From: BTRG01 sp036986275
GTDB lineage: Bacteria > Pseudomonadota > Gammaproteobacteria > Acidiferrobacterales > SZUA-150
Assembly (NCBI GenBank): GCA_036986275.1
Contig: BTRG01000066.1
Location: forward strand, 1 to 11,475
Direction of reading: 5' to 3'
Length of the DNA: 11,475 nucleotides
The position numbers and the translations under genes are program-made. A model generated the notes under the pieces. The model saw nothing but the letters and a program-made list of their open reading frames with translations. It ran no database searches and was not told where the DNA came from. Positions 5,308 through 11,475 of this stretch are shown one piece after another (the stretch's first letter is position 1; the number at the start of each line of letters is the position of its first letter).

Positions 5308-6660
5308 ATGAACGCGATTCCTGAAATACAACAGCAGGCACCTGCAAGTCGTTTCAAGCGTCTCAGTCTGGTTTGGATAGTTGCCGCTGTACTTGCCGCG
5401 GGGATAGGGGGGAGCGCCGTACTTGTAAAGATTCTGATCGAAAGAGATCAGCAATTACATGCCGGCGCCATAGGCGGGTTACTCGACCGGCATTTTCAAA
5501 CATCCGGTGATAGCGCCATGGCTGCTCTGTTTTCCAGATTAAAGCGCTATCATGATGTAGAGAAAATAACTGTCTACAATACTGCTGGTAACGTTATTTG
5601 GTCCAGTAACAAAACCCAGGATGTTTTCACGCGCAAGGATGCCAGGATCCTTGAACAAACATTTCAGGACAAGATCAATTTTCGCTATACCAGGATTGAT
5701 AATGATCGGTTGGTAGAAAGCGGACGCTTGCATAGTTATTTTCTGCCTTGGGTGCCCGATATGTTTTTACCCGTACACAATGAGGATAACTCTATTGTTA
5801 CTGTAGCCAGGATTACTCGAGTGCCGGAACTCCTGTTATCGGAACTGATACTGGGCCTGGGGATACTTTGGGGGGTACTGGGGATATCCGGGTCGGCTTA
5901 TTATTTATTTTCCTATCGTTTGTTTACACGCACGTCAAATGAACTGGTGACCTGTGAGCTGGACCTGGAGAAGAGTCGTCGACTCGCTGAGCTGGGAGAG
6001 TGTGTCAGCATGATTGTGCATGACACGCGTAATTTAATGGCGAGTATCAGGTTTATACTGGGATGTTTGCGTAATGACCAGTTAACAACTGATCAACGAC
6101 ATAAGTTGATTGACGGTGCCGAGCGACCTCTGGAAATGTCCTTTGCCATGATGGAGGATTTACTGGGCTTTGTCAGTGGCAAGAAACCCCCCTTGTTATG
6201 TCATAAACATCAGCTTAAGCAATTGCTTGATGAAGGTGAAGATATGTTGCTGGCGATGTTACAGACAACAGGTCATGAGCTGATTCTCGAAGTACCGGAC
6301 GATCTGGTTATATACTGGGATGCGCAAAAGCTGTTGCACATTCTCGTCAATCTTGTGCGTAATGCGGCCGAATCCATGGAGACGCCTGGCAAGGTGACGA
6401 TTGTTGCGGCCAGGGAAGAGGGCGGGGTACGGATATTTGTTTGCGATACCGGGCCGGGTATTCCCGAACAAATGCTGCCTACACTTTTTGAGCCCTTCGT
6501 TTCACAGACAGGCAAGTCCAGACCGGGGCTGGGTCTGGCCATAATCCGGGAGCTGGTCCGGCGACACGGTGGAGACGTCGAGGCCGGCAACCTGCCTGCC
6601 GGGGGCGCCGAATTCAATCTCTATTTTCCTGACTGTCCTGATTATATTGAGCCCGATTAG
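5308..6660 (+). CDS. Membrane-bound sensor histidine kinase
   Basis: Inner-membrane sensor kinase of 450 residues. A first membrane segment (about 20-42), a periplasmic sensor region of about 130 residues (45-175) with no domain I can name, and a second membrane segment (about 178-203) precede the kinase core. The H box is ELGECVSMIVHDTRNLMASI, with phospho-acceptor H238. The ATPase domain has the N box NLVRNAAESM (N348, N352), G1 CDTGPGIPE (D380, G382, G384), the F box LFEPFVSQTGK and G2 RPGLGLAII. The HDxRN form resembles HPK4 kinases (NtrB/ZraS-like) more than the HisKA_3 kinases that usually serve NarL-type regulators. The ATG has no clear ribosome binding site, so low translation or another start is possible. 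It probably partners the regulator upstream (inference from neighbourhood). Confidence 0.9.
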   Translation: MNAIPEIQQQAPASRFKRLSLVWIVAAVLAAGIGGSAVLVKILIERDQQLHAGAIGGLLDRHFQTSGDSAMAALFSRLKRYHDVEKITVYNTAGNVIWSSNKTQDVFTRKDARILEQTFQDKINFRYTRIDNDRLVESGRLHSYFLPWVPDMFLPVHNEDNSIVTVARITRVPELLLSELILGLGILWGVLGISGSAYYLFSYRLFTRTSNELVTCELDLEKSRRLAELGECVSMIVHDTRNLMASIRFILGCLRNDQLTTDQRHKLIDGAERPLEMSFAMMEDLLGFVSGKKPPLLCHKHQLKQLLDEGEDMLLAMLQTTGHELILEVPDDLVIYWDAQKLLHILVNLVRNAAESMETPGKVTIVAAREEGGVRIFVCDTGPGIPEQMLPTLFEPFVSQTGKSRPGLGLAIIRELVRRHGGDVEAGNLPAGGAEFNLYFPDCPDYIEPD

Positions 6661-6716
6661 TAGTTTTCCGCACTGTTTTCCCGTCTGACTCCAGCAACTA
6701 TCCGTCCGTCCAGAAA

Positions 6717-6768
6717 CTGACCATTTATGGTCAGAAGGTCTGGCCATTTTGAATTTCTTATATGGCCA
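6717..6768. promoter_or_regulatory. Two inverted repeats upstream of pntAA
   Basis: CTGACCA-TTTA-TGGTCAG (6717-6734) is a perfect 7-bp palindrome. TGGCCAT (6741-6747) pairs with ATGGCCA (6762-6768) around 14 bases. They lie in the 184-bp gap between the kinase and pntAA and could be an operator, a weak kinase terminator (TGGCCATTTT) or leader structure. No confident sigma-70 promoter was found in this gap. Confidence 0.35.
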
Positions 6769-6844
6769 CTAGTGGGACTGGTTGAGTGCGCTATTAGTCA
6801 CTAAATTCTGTTCTCCGAGGAACAATTCGCATAAGGAGCACCCC

Positions 6845-7954
6845 ATGTACGTTGGCATCCCACGAGAACGCAATGAAGATGAAACCCGAGTCGCGGCGAC
6901 ACCTGAAACGGTGAAAGAAATGGTTAGCCTGGGGCTTAGGGTCAAGGTGGAAGAGGCAGCGGGTGAACGTGCGCATTTCAGTGACACGGAGTATCAGAAT
7001 GCCGGGGCTGTCATCGTTGGACACGAAGCCACACTGAATGCCGACATTGTCCTTATGGTCAACAAGCCCACATCCGAACAAGCGTCAGAATTTAAAACTG
7101 GCGCCGTACTCGTATCACAAATGCAGGCCTGTGGTGTGGATGACGTGCTCTCGGCCCTGGCGGAAAAAGATGTATCGACCTTTGCATTGGAACGGATACC
7201 GAGAATCTCTCGCGCACAGAATGTCGATGTTTTGTCCTCGCAATCCAGTATTGGCGGATACCGTGCCGCTTTAAAAGCGGCGGAACTCTATGGCAATTTT
7301 ATGCCCATGATGATGACGTCTGCCGGATCATCGCGACCGGCCAAGGTCATGGTGTTGGGGGTCGGGGTAGCGGGTCTGCAAGCGATGGCCACGGCGAAGA
7401 AACTGGGTGCACGTGTCTATGGCTATGACGTGAGACCCGAGGTCAAGGAGCAGGTTGAGTCTCTGGGTGCGAAGTTTGTAGAACTGGATGTTGGTGAAGA
7501 GGGTGGTGGTCAGGGTGGATACGCCAAACAATTGAGCAAGGAAACGCAGGCCAGACAACAGGAATTGTTATCTGATGAAATCAGGAAAATGGATATCGTT
7601 ATTTCTACCGCACTCATTCCCTGTCGCCCGGCGCCCATCTTGATTCCTGAAGAGACAGTAAAAGGCATGAAGCCAGGATCAGTGATTATAGACATGGCAG
7701 CAGCCAATGGCGGCAACTGTCCTCTTACGCAAATTGACAAAATCATTAAGCGATACAATGTCAAGATCTGTGGTATTACAAACTTCCCCGCACTCATGCC
7801 CAGTGACGCCAGTGCTTTCTATGCCAGGAATCTCCTCAATTTCGTCAAACTCCTGATTGCGTGTGACGACGTTTGCGAGCTTAAAGACTTTCAAAAAGAT
7901 GAAATCACTGCCGCTACGCTGACGACTGGCGGCGGTGAAGTCTGCATCGCCTGA
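6845..7954 (+). CDS. pntAA: NAD(P) transhydrogenase subunit alpha part 1 (NAD(H)-binding domain I)
   Basis: Soluble domain I of the proton-translocating transhydrogenase, which transfers hydride from NADH to NADP+ using the proton gradient. It has 369 residues, close to the R. rubrum-type PntAA. It shows the N-terminal MYVGIPRE segment and the motif ERIPRISRAQNVDVLSSQ, with R120, Q125 and D128 spaced like the catalytic R127-Q132-D135 of R. rubrum. The NAD-binding fold is at LGVGVAGLQA (171-180), followed by YDVRPEVKEQ. AAGGAG (6833-6838) is 6 bases before the ATG, fixing this start; a longer frame from a TTG at 6782 lacks family support. First gene of a three-gene operon. Confidence 0.95.
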   Translation: MYVGIPRERNEDETRVAATPETVKEMVSLGLRVKVEEAAGERAHFSDTEYQNAGAVIVGHEATLNADIVLMVNKPTSEQASEFKTGAVLVSQMQACGVDDVLSALAEKDVSTFALERIPRISRAQNVDVLSSQSSIGGYRAALKAAELYGNFMPMMMTSAGSSRPAKVMVLGVGVAGLQAMATAKKLGARVYGYDVRPEVKEQVESLGAKFVELDVGEEGGGQGGYAKQLSKETQARQQELLSDEIRKMDIVISTALIPCRPAPILIPEETVKGMKPGSVIIDMAAANGGNCPLTQIDKIIKRYNVKICGITNFPALMPSDASAFYARNLLNFVKLLIACDDVCELKDFQKDEITAATLTTGGGEVCIA

Positions 7955-7980
7955 TATTGGATTTATTAAGGAGCTCTACG

Positions 7981-8277
7981 ATGTCGGAAACTATGGTTGC
8001 TGTTTATATCTTTACACTCGCCGGGTTTATTGGCTATTGGGTTATCTGGAATGTCACCCCATCATTGCACACGCCCCTGATCTCGCTAACCAATGCCATA
8101 TCAGGAGTGGTTATTGTGGGTGCAATTGTAATGGCCGGTTCCGGGCAGGTATCCAGAAGCACGGAGATTATCGGTTTCCTGGCGGTAATGCTGGCCTCTA
8201 TTAATATCTTTGGCGGTTTTGTAGTCACGCAACGCATGTTGCGGATGTTCAAGACACGCAATCAGCAGGAGAAATAA
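7981..8277 (+). CDS. pntAB: NAD(P) transhydrogenase subunit alpha part 2 (membrane domain II, first part)
   Basis: Small inner-membrane subunit of 98 residues with three hydrophobic segments (about 5-25, 35-54 and 61-82) that contributes to the proton channel of the transhydrogenase. The segment HTPLISLTNAISGVVIVGA is the family signature. In E. coli this part is fused to the C-terminus of PntA; here it is separate, as in R. rubrum. AAGGAG (7968-7973) sits 7 bases before ATG 7981. An upstream in-frame start at 7957 overlaps the ribosome binding site and is unlikely. It lies 26 bases after pntAA and leaves only one base before pntB, which implies translational coupling. Confidence 0.95.
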   Translation: MSETMVAVYIFTLAGFIGYWVIWNVTPSLHTPLISLTNAISGVVIVGAIVMAGSGQVSRSTEIIGFLAVMLASINIFGGFVVTQRMLRMFKTRNQQEK

Positions 8278-8278
8278 T

Positions 8279-9673
8279 ATGGCCTTGAGTAATGATGTGG
8301 TCGCGCTCTTTTATCTTGCCGCTGGTATTTTGGTGATACTGGGGCTTAACCGGCTATCCCGTCCAGCGACTGCGCGTCAAGGTAATTATTACGCAATCAC
8401 AGGCATGGTTGTGGCCATATCCGTCACGCTGATGCAGCAGGATGTTACCCGTTATGGGTTCGTGATAGCGGGGATAGTCGTTGGCGGCATCATTGGAACA
8501 TTGATCGCATTAAAAATAAAAATGACAGCCGTTCCGCAGTTGGTTGCGTTGTTGCACAGTTTTGTGGGCTTGGCCGCGACACTGATCGCGGTTGGGATTT
8601 TTATGGAAAAATCCGCCGCACATCAGTTAAGTACAGTGCTGGCCGTGGAGTTGTTTATCGGTGCTGTTATCGGCGCAATCACCTTCTCAGGGTCATTGGT
8701 GGCTTTTGCTAAATTACAGGCGCTGATGCCATCCAAACCCTTAAGGTTTACAGGCCAGCATTGGGTAAATTTATTTCTCGGGTTATCACTCTTTGGCCTC
8801 GGTGGATATTTTCTTTTGACATACAGTTTGGGTGCGTTGGTAGTGATCGTAGGCATCGCTGTACTGTTTGGTGTGTTATTGATCGTACCCATTGGCGGAC
8901 CGGATATGCCGGTCATTGTGTCCATGCTTAACTCTTATTCAGGCTGGGCAGCCGCGGCAACAGGGTTCACGCTGGGTAATCACCTGCTCATCATGGTGGG
9001 CGCGTTGGTAGGTTTTTCAGGCGCGATTTTATCTTACATCATGTGTCGCGCCATGAATCGTACATTGCTCAATGTCGTGTTGGGTGGTTTCGGTGGCAAC
9101 AATAGCAGTCAGGATGTCAATACAACTTCCAACGATAGGGGTTTTAAGTCCGCCGCGGTAGAGGACGCCACATTCATGATGGAGAATGCCGAGCGCGTAA
9201 TCATTGTACCCGGGTATGGCATGGCCGTGGCCCAGGCACAACAGGCAGTGAAGGAACTTATGGAGCATCTGGAAGCCAAAGGCGTGGATGTCAAATTTGC
9301 CATACACCCGGTAGCGGGCCGCATGCCGGGGCATATGAATGTGTTGTTGGCCGAGGCCGATATCCCCTATGAGAAGGTTTACGAAATGGATGTCATAAAT
9401 TCCGAATTCTCTCAGGCGGATATTGCACTGGTCGTCGGCGCCAATGATGTCACCAATCCTGCCGCCAAGGATGATGAGTCCAGTCCAATCTATGGCATGC
9501 CCATTCTCGATGTCTACAAGGCCAGGCAGACGTTTTTTATCAAGCGCAGCATGAGACCCGGTTATTCAGGTGTCGATAACCAGTTGTTTTATAGAGATAA
9601 TTGTTCGCTGATCTTTGGGGATGCCAAGGATATTTGCCAGAAAATGGTTTCGCAGTATGCCATGGCCGCATGA
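8279..9673 (+). CDS. pntB: NAD(P) transhydrogenase subunit beta (membrane domain II and NADP(H)-binding domain III)
   Basis: Inner-membrane subunit of 464 residues, normal for PntB. The first 265 or so residues are strongly hydrophobic membrane helices, including H93 in LLHSFVGLAAT, the position of the proton-path histidine of E. coli PntB. A linker with the NNSSQDVN stretch leads to the cytoplasmic domain III (about 290-464). That domain has the NADP-binding PGYGMAVAQAQ (311-321), HPVAGRMPGHMNVLLAEA (343-360), GANDVTNPAA (387-396) and KRSMRPGYSGVDN (422-434). The start codon follows the pntAB stop by one base, with AGGAG inside the end of pntAB. A strong terminator follows, so the operon is pntAA-pntAB-pntB. 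It supplies NADPH for biosynthesis and redox defence. Confidence 0.96.
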   Translation: MALSNDVVALFYLAAGILVILGLNRLSRPATARQGNYYAITGMVVAISVTLMQQDVTRYGFVIAGIVVGGIIGTLIALKIKMTAVPQLVALLHSFVGLAATLIAVGIFMEKSAAHQLSTVLAVELFIGAVIGAITFSGSLVAFAKLQALMPSKPLRFTGQHWVNLFLGLSLFGLGGYFLLTYSLGALVVIVGIAVLFGVLLIVPIGGPDMPVIVSMLNSYSGWAAAATGFTLGNHLLIMVGALVGFSGAILSYIMCRAMNRTLLNVVLGGFGGNNSSQDVNTTSNDRGFKSAAVEDATFMMENAERVIIVPGYGMAVAQAQQAVKELMEHLEAKGVDVKFAIHPVAGRMPGHMNVLLAEADIPYEKVYEMDVINSEFSQADIALVVGANDVTNPAAKDDESSPIYGMPILDVYKARQTFFIKRSMRPGYSGVDNQLFYRDNCSLIFGDAKDICQKMVSQYAMAA

Positions 9674-9723
9674 AGAGTTAGCTAGCAGTCGCTGCAGGAA
9701 GCAGCCGCCCAGGGAAGGGCACT

Positions 9724-9751
9724 AAAGGACCTCGTTTGAGGTCCTTTTTTT
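9724..9751 (+). terminator. Intrinsic terminator of the pnt operon
   Basis: AAAGGACCTC (9724-9733), loop GTTT, and GAGGTCCTTT (9738-9747) form a 10-bp perfect stem that runs into a seven-T tract (9745-9751). It insulates pntB from the next promoter, whose -35 begins two bases later. Confidence 0.93.
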
Positions 9752-9752
9752 G

Positions 9753-9780
9753 TTGAAAAAATTAGACGAACGTCTAAAAT
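9753..9780 (+). promoter_or_regulatory. Promoter of the dsrE2-like gene with a palindromic operator in its spacer
   Basis: TTGAAA (9753-9758) and TAAAAT (9775-9780) each match consensus at 5/6, with a 16-base spacer. The perfect palindrome TTAGACG-AA-CGTCTAA fills 9762-9777, between and onto the -10. A further half site GTCTAA lies at 9794-9799, near the expected transcription start. An operator so placed would block RNA polymerase. The TAGAC....GTCTA arms resemble those I recall for the NemR box of E. coli, and a NemR-like TetR gene lies downstream at 10776. That this TetR binds here is inference. Confidence 0.75.
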
Positions 9781-9817
9781 ACCTCAGTCACATGTCTAAT
9801 TTTTCAGGAGATGGATT

Positions 9818-10438
9818 ATGGCTACAACAGAAGCAGATGTGAAAATGGCGTTGTCAGCAGAACAACAAAGGAACATGGACGCCTGGTTTGATAAACGGTT
9901 CGACGAAAGACTGGCCAAACGCGAAGCCAGCAAAACACGCTCGTTGGCCATTATTGCCACCAAGGGCACCATGGATATGGCTTATCCTCCTTTTATCCTG
10001 GCATCCACCGCCGCCGCCCTGGGTTGGGATGTATCGGTTTTCTTTACGTTCTATGGTTTGAATTTACTGAAGAAAGACTTGAACCTGGACATATCACCGC
10101 TGGGGAATCCGGCCATGCCCATGAAAATGCCATTCGGACCCAAGTGGTTTCAGTCGGTAGAGTGGAACATCCCCAATGCAGTGAGCAGCAACATCCCGGG
10201 ATTCGAGGGCTTTGCTACCAGCATGATGAAGATGACGCTGAAAAACAAAGGCGTGGCCAGTATTGCCGAATTACGTGACCTGAGCCTGGAGGCCGGCGTG
10301 AAACTGGTGGCCTGTCAGATGACAGTCGACTTGTTCGGTTATGAAAAAGACGACTTCCTGCCGGAAGTGCAGGAGTGGATAGGGGCCGCAGCTTTTTTGC
10401 CGACCGCGGCAGAGGCCGATGTCAGTCTCTTTGTCTAG
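9818..10438 (+). CDS. dsrE2: DsrE2-like DsrE/DsrF/DrsH family protein (putative sulfur carrier)
   Basis: The 206-residue protein starts with a polar, probably helical stretch (about 10-40) and then the DsrE-like fold. The segment ATKGTMDMAYPPFILASTAAALGWDVSVFFTFYGLNLLKK (about 47-86) is very characteristic of DsrE2 proteins. The end has ACQMTVDLFGY, whose C166 is the only cysteine, then AAAFLPTAAEADVSLFV. DsrE2 proteins are linked to rhodanese and TusA in cytoplasmic sulfane-sulfur transfer during sulfur oxidation, with conserved cysteines carrying persulfide. Neither partner is in this window. AGGAG (9806-9810) lies 7 bases before the ATG. The promoter carries a TetR-type operator, so the gene is probably inducible. 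The exact substrate is unknown; other DsrE-family roles are possible. Confidence 0.85.
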   Translation: MATTEADVKMALSAEQQRNMDAWFDKRFDERLAKREASKTRSLAIIATKGTMDMAYPPFILASTAAALGWDVSVFFTFYGLNLLKKDLNLDISPLGNPAMPMKMPFGPKWFQSVEWNIPNAVSSNIPGFEGFATSMMKMTLKNKGVASIAELRDLSLEAGVKLVACQMTVDLFGYEKDDFLPEVQEWIGAAAFLPTAAEADVSLFV

Positions 10439-10538
10439 TTAGACGACCATTGGCTGACTGTATTGATGATCGGTACCACCGGTTTTGTGGGTTCCCATGT
10501 GCGCAAATCAATGAGATGCAGATTTCTCTGTCAGAGTC

Positions 10539-10682
10539 GAATGGCACTTAGTTAAGCTATTTACCACGTCATTCCGGCATGCTTTTAGCCGGAATCCAGA
10601 GTTTTAAGTCACTAGATTCCGGCTAAAAGCATGCCGGAATGACAAGGTTTTATTGAATCGTCCCTTAACTTAAGCGCCATTC
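10539..10682. mobile_element. MITE-like element with nested inverted repeats between dsrE2 and tetR
   Basis: The core is a perfect 29-bp inverted repeat (10568-10596 and 10615-10643) with an 18-base loop; it begins GTCATTCCGGCATGC and ends GCATGCCGGAATGAC. Around it is an outer imperfect inverted repeat, GAATGGCACTTAGTTAAG (10539-10556) against CTTAACTTAAGCGCCATTC (10664-10682). It encodes no protein. The core is related to the element at 5060-5252, and the outer arm is related to the end of segment B in the 219-bp array. It occupies most of the 337-bp gap between dsrE2 and tetR; I see no confident promoter in the rest of that gap. Confidence 0.7.
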
Positions 10683-10775
10683 CAGTCAGAGCCCATGAAA
10701 ATGCACCGACCCCATTAACAGGGCGGGCGGGATTCAAGTGCAAAGCTGGGCAAGAATATAGGGAGTTAATCAGGA

Positions 10776-11354
10776 GTGAATATTTTGAGCGGTAAGGGCA
10801 CTACCAATAGAGATACTATATTAAACACAGCCAATCGCCTGTTTTATGAACGAGGATACAATCAAACCTCGTTCAGCGATATTGCCGAGAGGGCCAGCAT
10901 CCCCAAGGGAAACTTCTATTATTACTTCAAGACCAAAGACGATATTTTCGAGGGTGTCGTCGAACAACGTATGGCGCGCATTGAGCAAGGTTTAAAGGAG
11001 TGGTCAGATGTGATGCCTACGCCCGTTGCACGTCTGAAGCGTTTTATACAAATGCTGCGCAATGAAGCCAAAGACATGTCGCGCTATGGTTGCCCATTGG
11101 GAACACTGAATCTTGAACTGGGTAAGGCCCAGCCCAGGCTCAAGACGCGTGCGAGAGATATGTTTGATATGTATCGCCAATGGATTGTTGCCCAGTTCGA
11201 GGCCATGGCAATCAAGGAGGCCGACAATATGGCCATGCATTTTCTGGGTCGCGCACAAGGTATTGCGGTGCTTGCGTATATATATAACGACAAGGCCTTT
11301 ATCGCGCGTGAAACAGATGAACTGGATGCCTGGTTGGATGGTTTGGCAATGTAA
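10776..11354 (+). CDS. TetR/AcrR-family repressor, NemR-like
   Basis: A 192-residue regulator. The N-terminal TetR helix-turn-helix (about 12-58) shows ILNTANRLFYERGYNQTSFSDIAERASIPKGNFYYYFKTKDDIF in order. The ligand-binding part has C106, the only cysteine, in SRYGCPLGTLNLELGK. This aligns with the GCLTVKLS segment around C106 of E. coli NemR, which senses electrophiles and hypochlorite. That similarity is from memory. The start is uncertain: GTG at 10776 has GGGAG (10761-10765) 10 bases upstream, while TTG at 10785 has AGGAG (10772-10776) 8 bases upstream and is equally plausible. The palindrome in the dsrE2 promoter is the likely operator. The gene is in the same direction as dsrE2 but separated by a repeat element. 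Confidence 0.9.
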   Translation: MNILSGKGTTNRDTILNTANRLFYERGYNQTSFSDIAERASIPKGNFYYYFKTKDDIFEGVVEQRMARIEQGLKEWSDVMPTPVARLKRFIQMLRNEAKDMSRYGCPLGTLNLELGKAQPRLKTRARDMFDMYRQWIVAQFEAMAIKEADNMAMHFLGRAQGIAVLAYIYNDKAFIARETDELDAWLDGLAM

Positions 11355-11427
11355 GTCTGTCTTTTCCTCTGGTTCTTGTTTATGGCGCATCGCCAGGGGT
11401 GGCCACCACAGGTGACCCCCAGCCCAC

Positions 11428-11457
11428 GTAGGATGCGGTGAGCCTGCGAACCGCATC
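11428..11457 (+). repeat. Distal REP-like hairpin of the GTAGG-TGCGGT family
   Basis: GTAG is followed by GATGCGGT (11432-11439), a 10-base loop GAGCCTGCGA, and ACCGCATC (11450-11457). Apart from orientation it matches the hairpins beside the RAYT gene, with one pair changed on both sides of the stem (G-C there, A-T here). It lies about 75 bases after the tetR stop. I see nothing else in 11355-11427 or after 11457. Confidence 0.75.
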
Positions 11458-11475
11458 GATCGGGTTGGATACGCG

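Noticed and set aside
6782..6844. Longer start for pntAA from TTG at 6782
   Set aside because: The AAGGAG at 6833-6838 fits ATG 6845, and PntAA proteins begin with the MYVGIPRE-like segment.
10024..10278. 84-codon plus-strand frame inside dsrE2
   Set aside because: It overlaps dsrE2 in another frame, has no domain and no independent ribosome binding site.

Overview
The window looks like chromosomal DNA of a gammaproteobacterium. The evidence is a 679-residue MetG with the E. coli-type domain order, metG and mrp/apbC placed head to head as in many gammaproteobacteria, a Rhodospirillum-type split transhydrogenase (pntAA-pntAB-pntB), and a DsrE2-type sulfur-trafficking protein. DsrE2 is mostly found in sulfur-metabolising bacteria, so a sulfur oxidiser is plausible, but the genus cannot be named from this sequence. 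Intergenic space is rich in REP-like hairpins and MITE-like inverted repeats.

Layout: the left edge (1-133, minus) holds the start of a REP-associated tyrosine transposase (RAYT) gene. Three 55-bp REP units lie immediately 5' of it (170-391). metG follows on the minus strand (438-2477), preceded by a leader with a terminator-like hairpin (2485-2520). The 224-bp divergent region also carries an extended -10 promoter and an IscR-box-like motif for mrp/apbC (2702-3793, plus), which ends at a clear intrinsic terminator (3829-3872). An A-B-A-B-A array with a 219-bp period follows (3859-4408). The A segments each carry the promoter, ribosome binding site and first codons of the next gene; the B segments carry a second REP family. 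That next gene is a NarL/LuxR-type response regulator (4404-5063), separated by a MITE-like insertion from a membrane histidine kinase (5308-6660).

The pntAA-pntAB-pntB operon (6845-9673) encodes the proton-translocating NAD(P) transhydrogenase and ends at a strong terminator (9724-9751). Just beyond it is a good promoter whose spacer contains the palindrome TTAGACGAACGTCTAA. It drives a DsrE2-like gene (9818-10438), which is followed by a second MITE-like element and a NemR-like TetR regulator with a single cysteine (10776-11354). A diverged REP copy closes the window.

How the parts may work together: MetG (translation), ApbC (Fe-S delivery) and PntAB (NADPH supply) are housekeeping genes. 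The two-component pair is flanked by mobile repeats that have copied its promoter. The TetR-dsrE2 pair looks like a small redox- or sulfur-responsive unit, with the repressor binding inside the dsrE2 promoter. This last unit and the promoter triplication are the most notable items; both regulatory readings are inferences.
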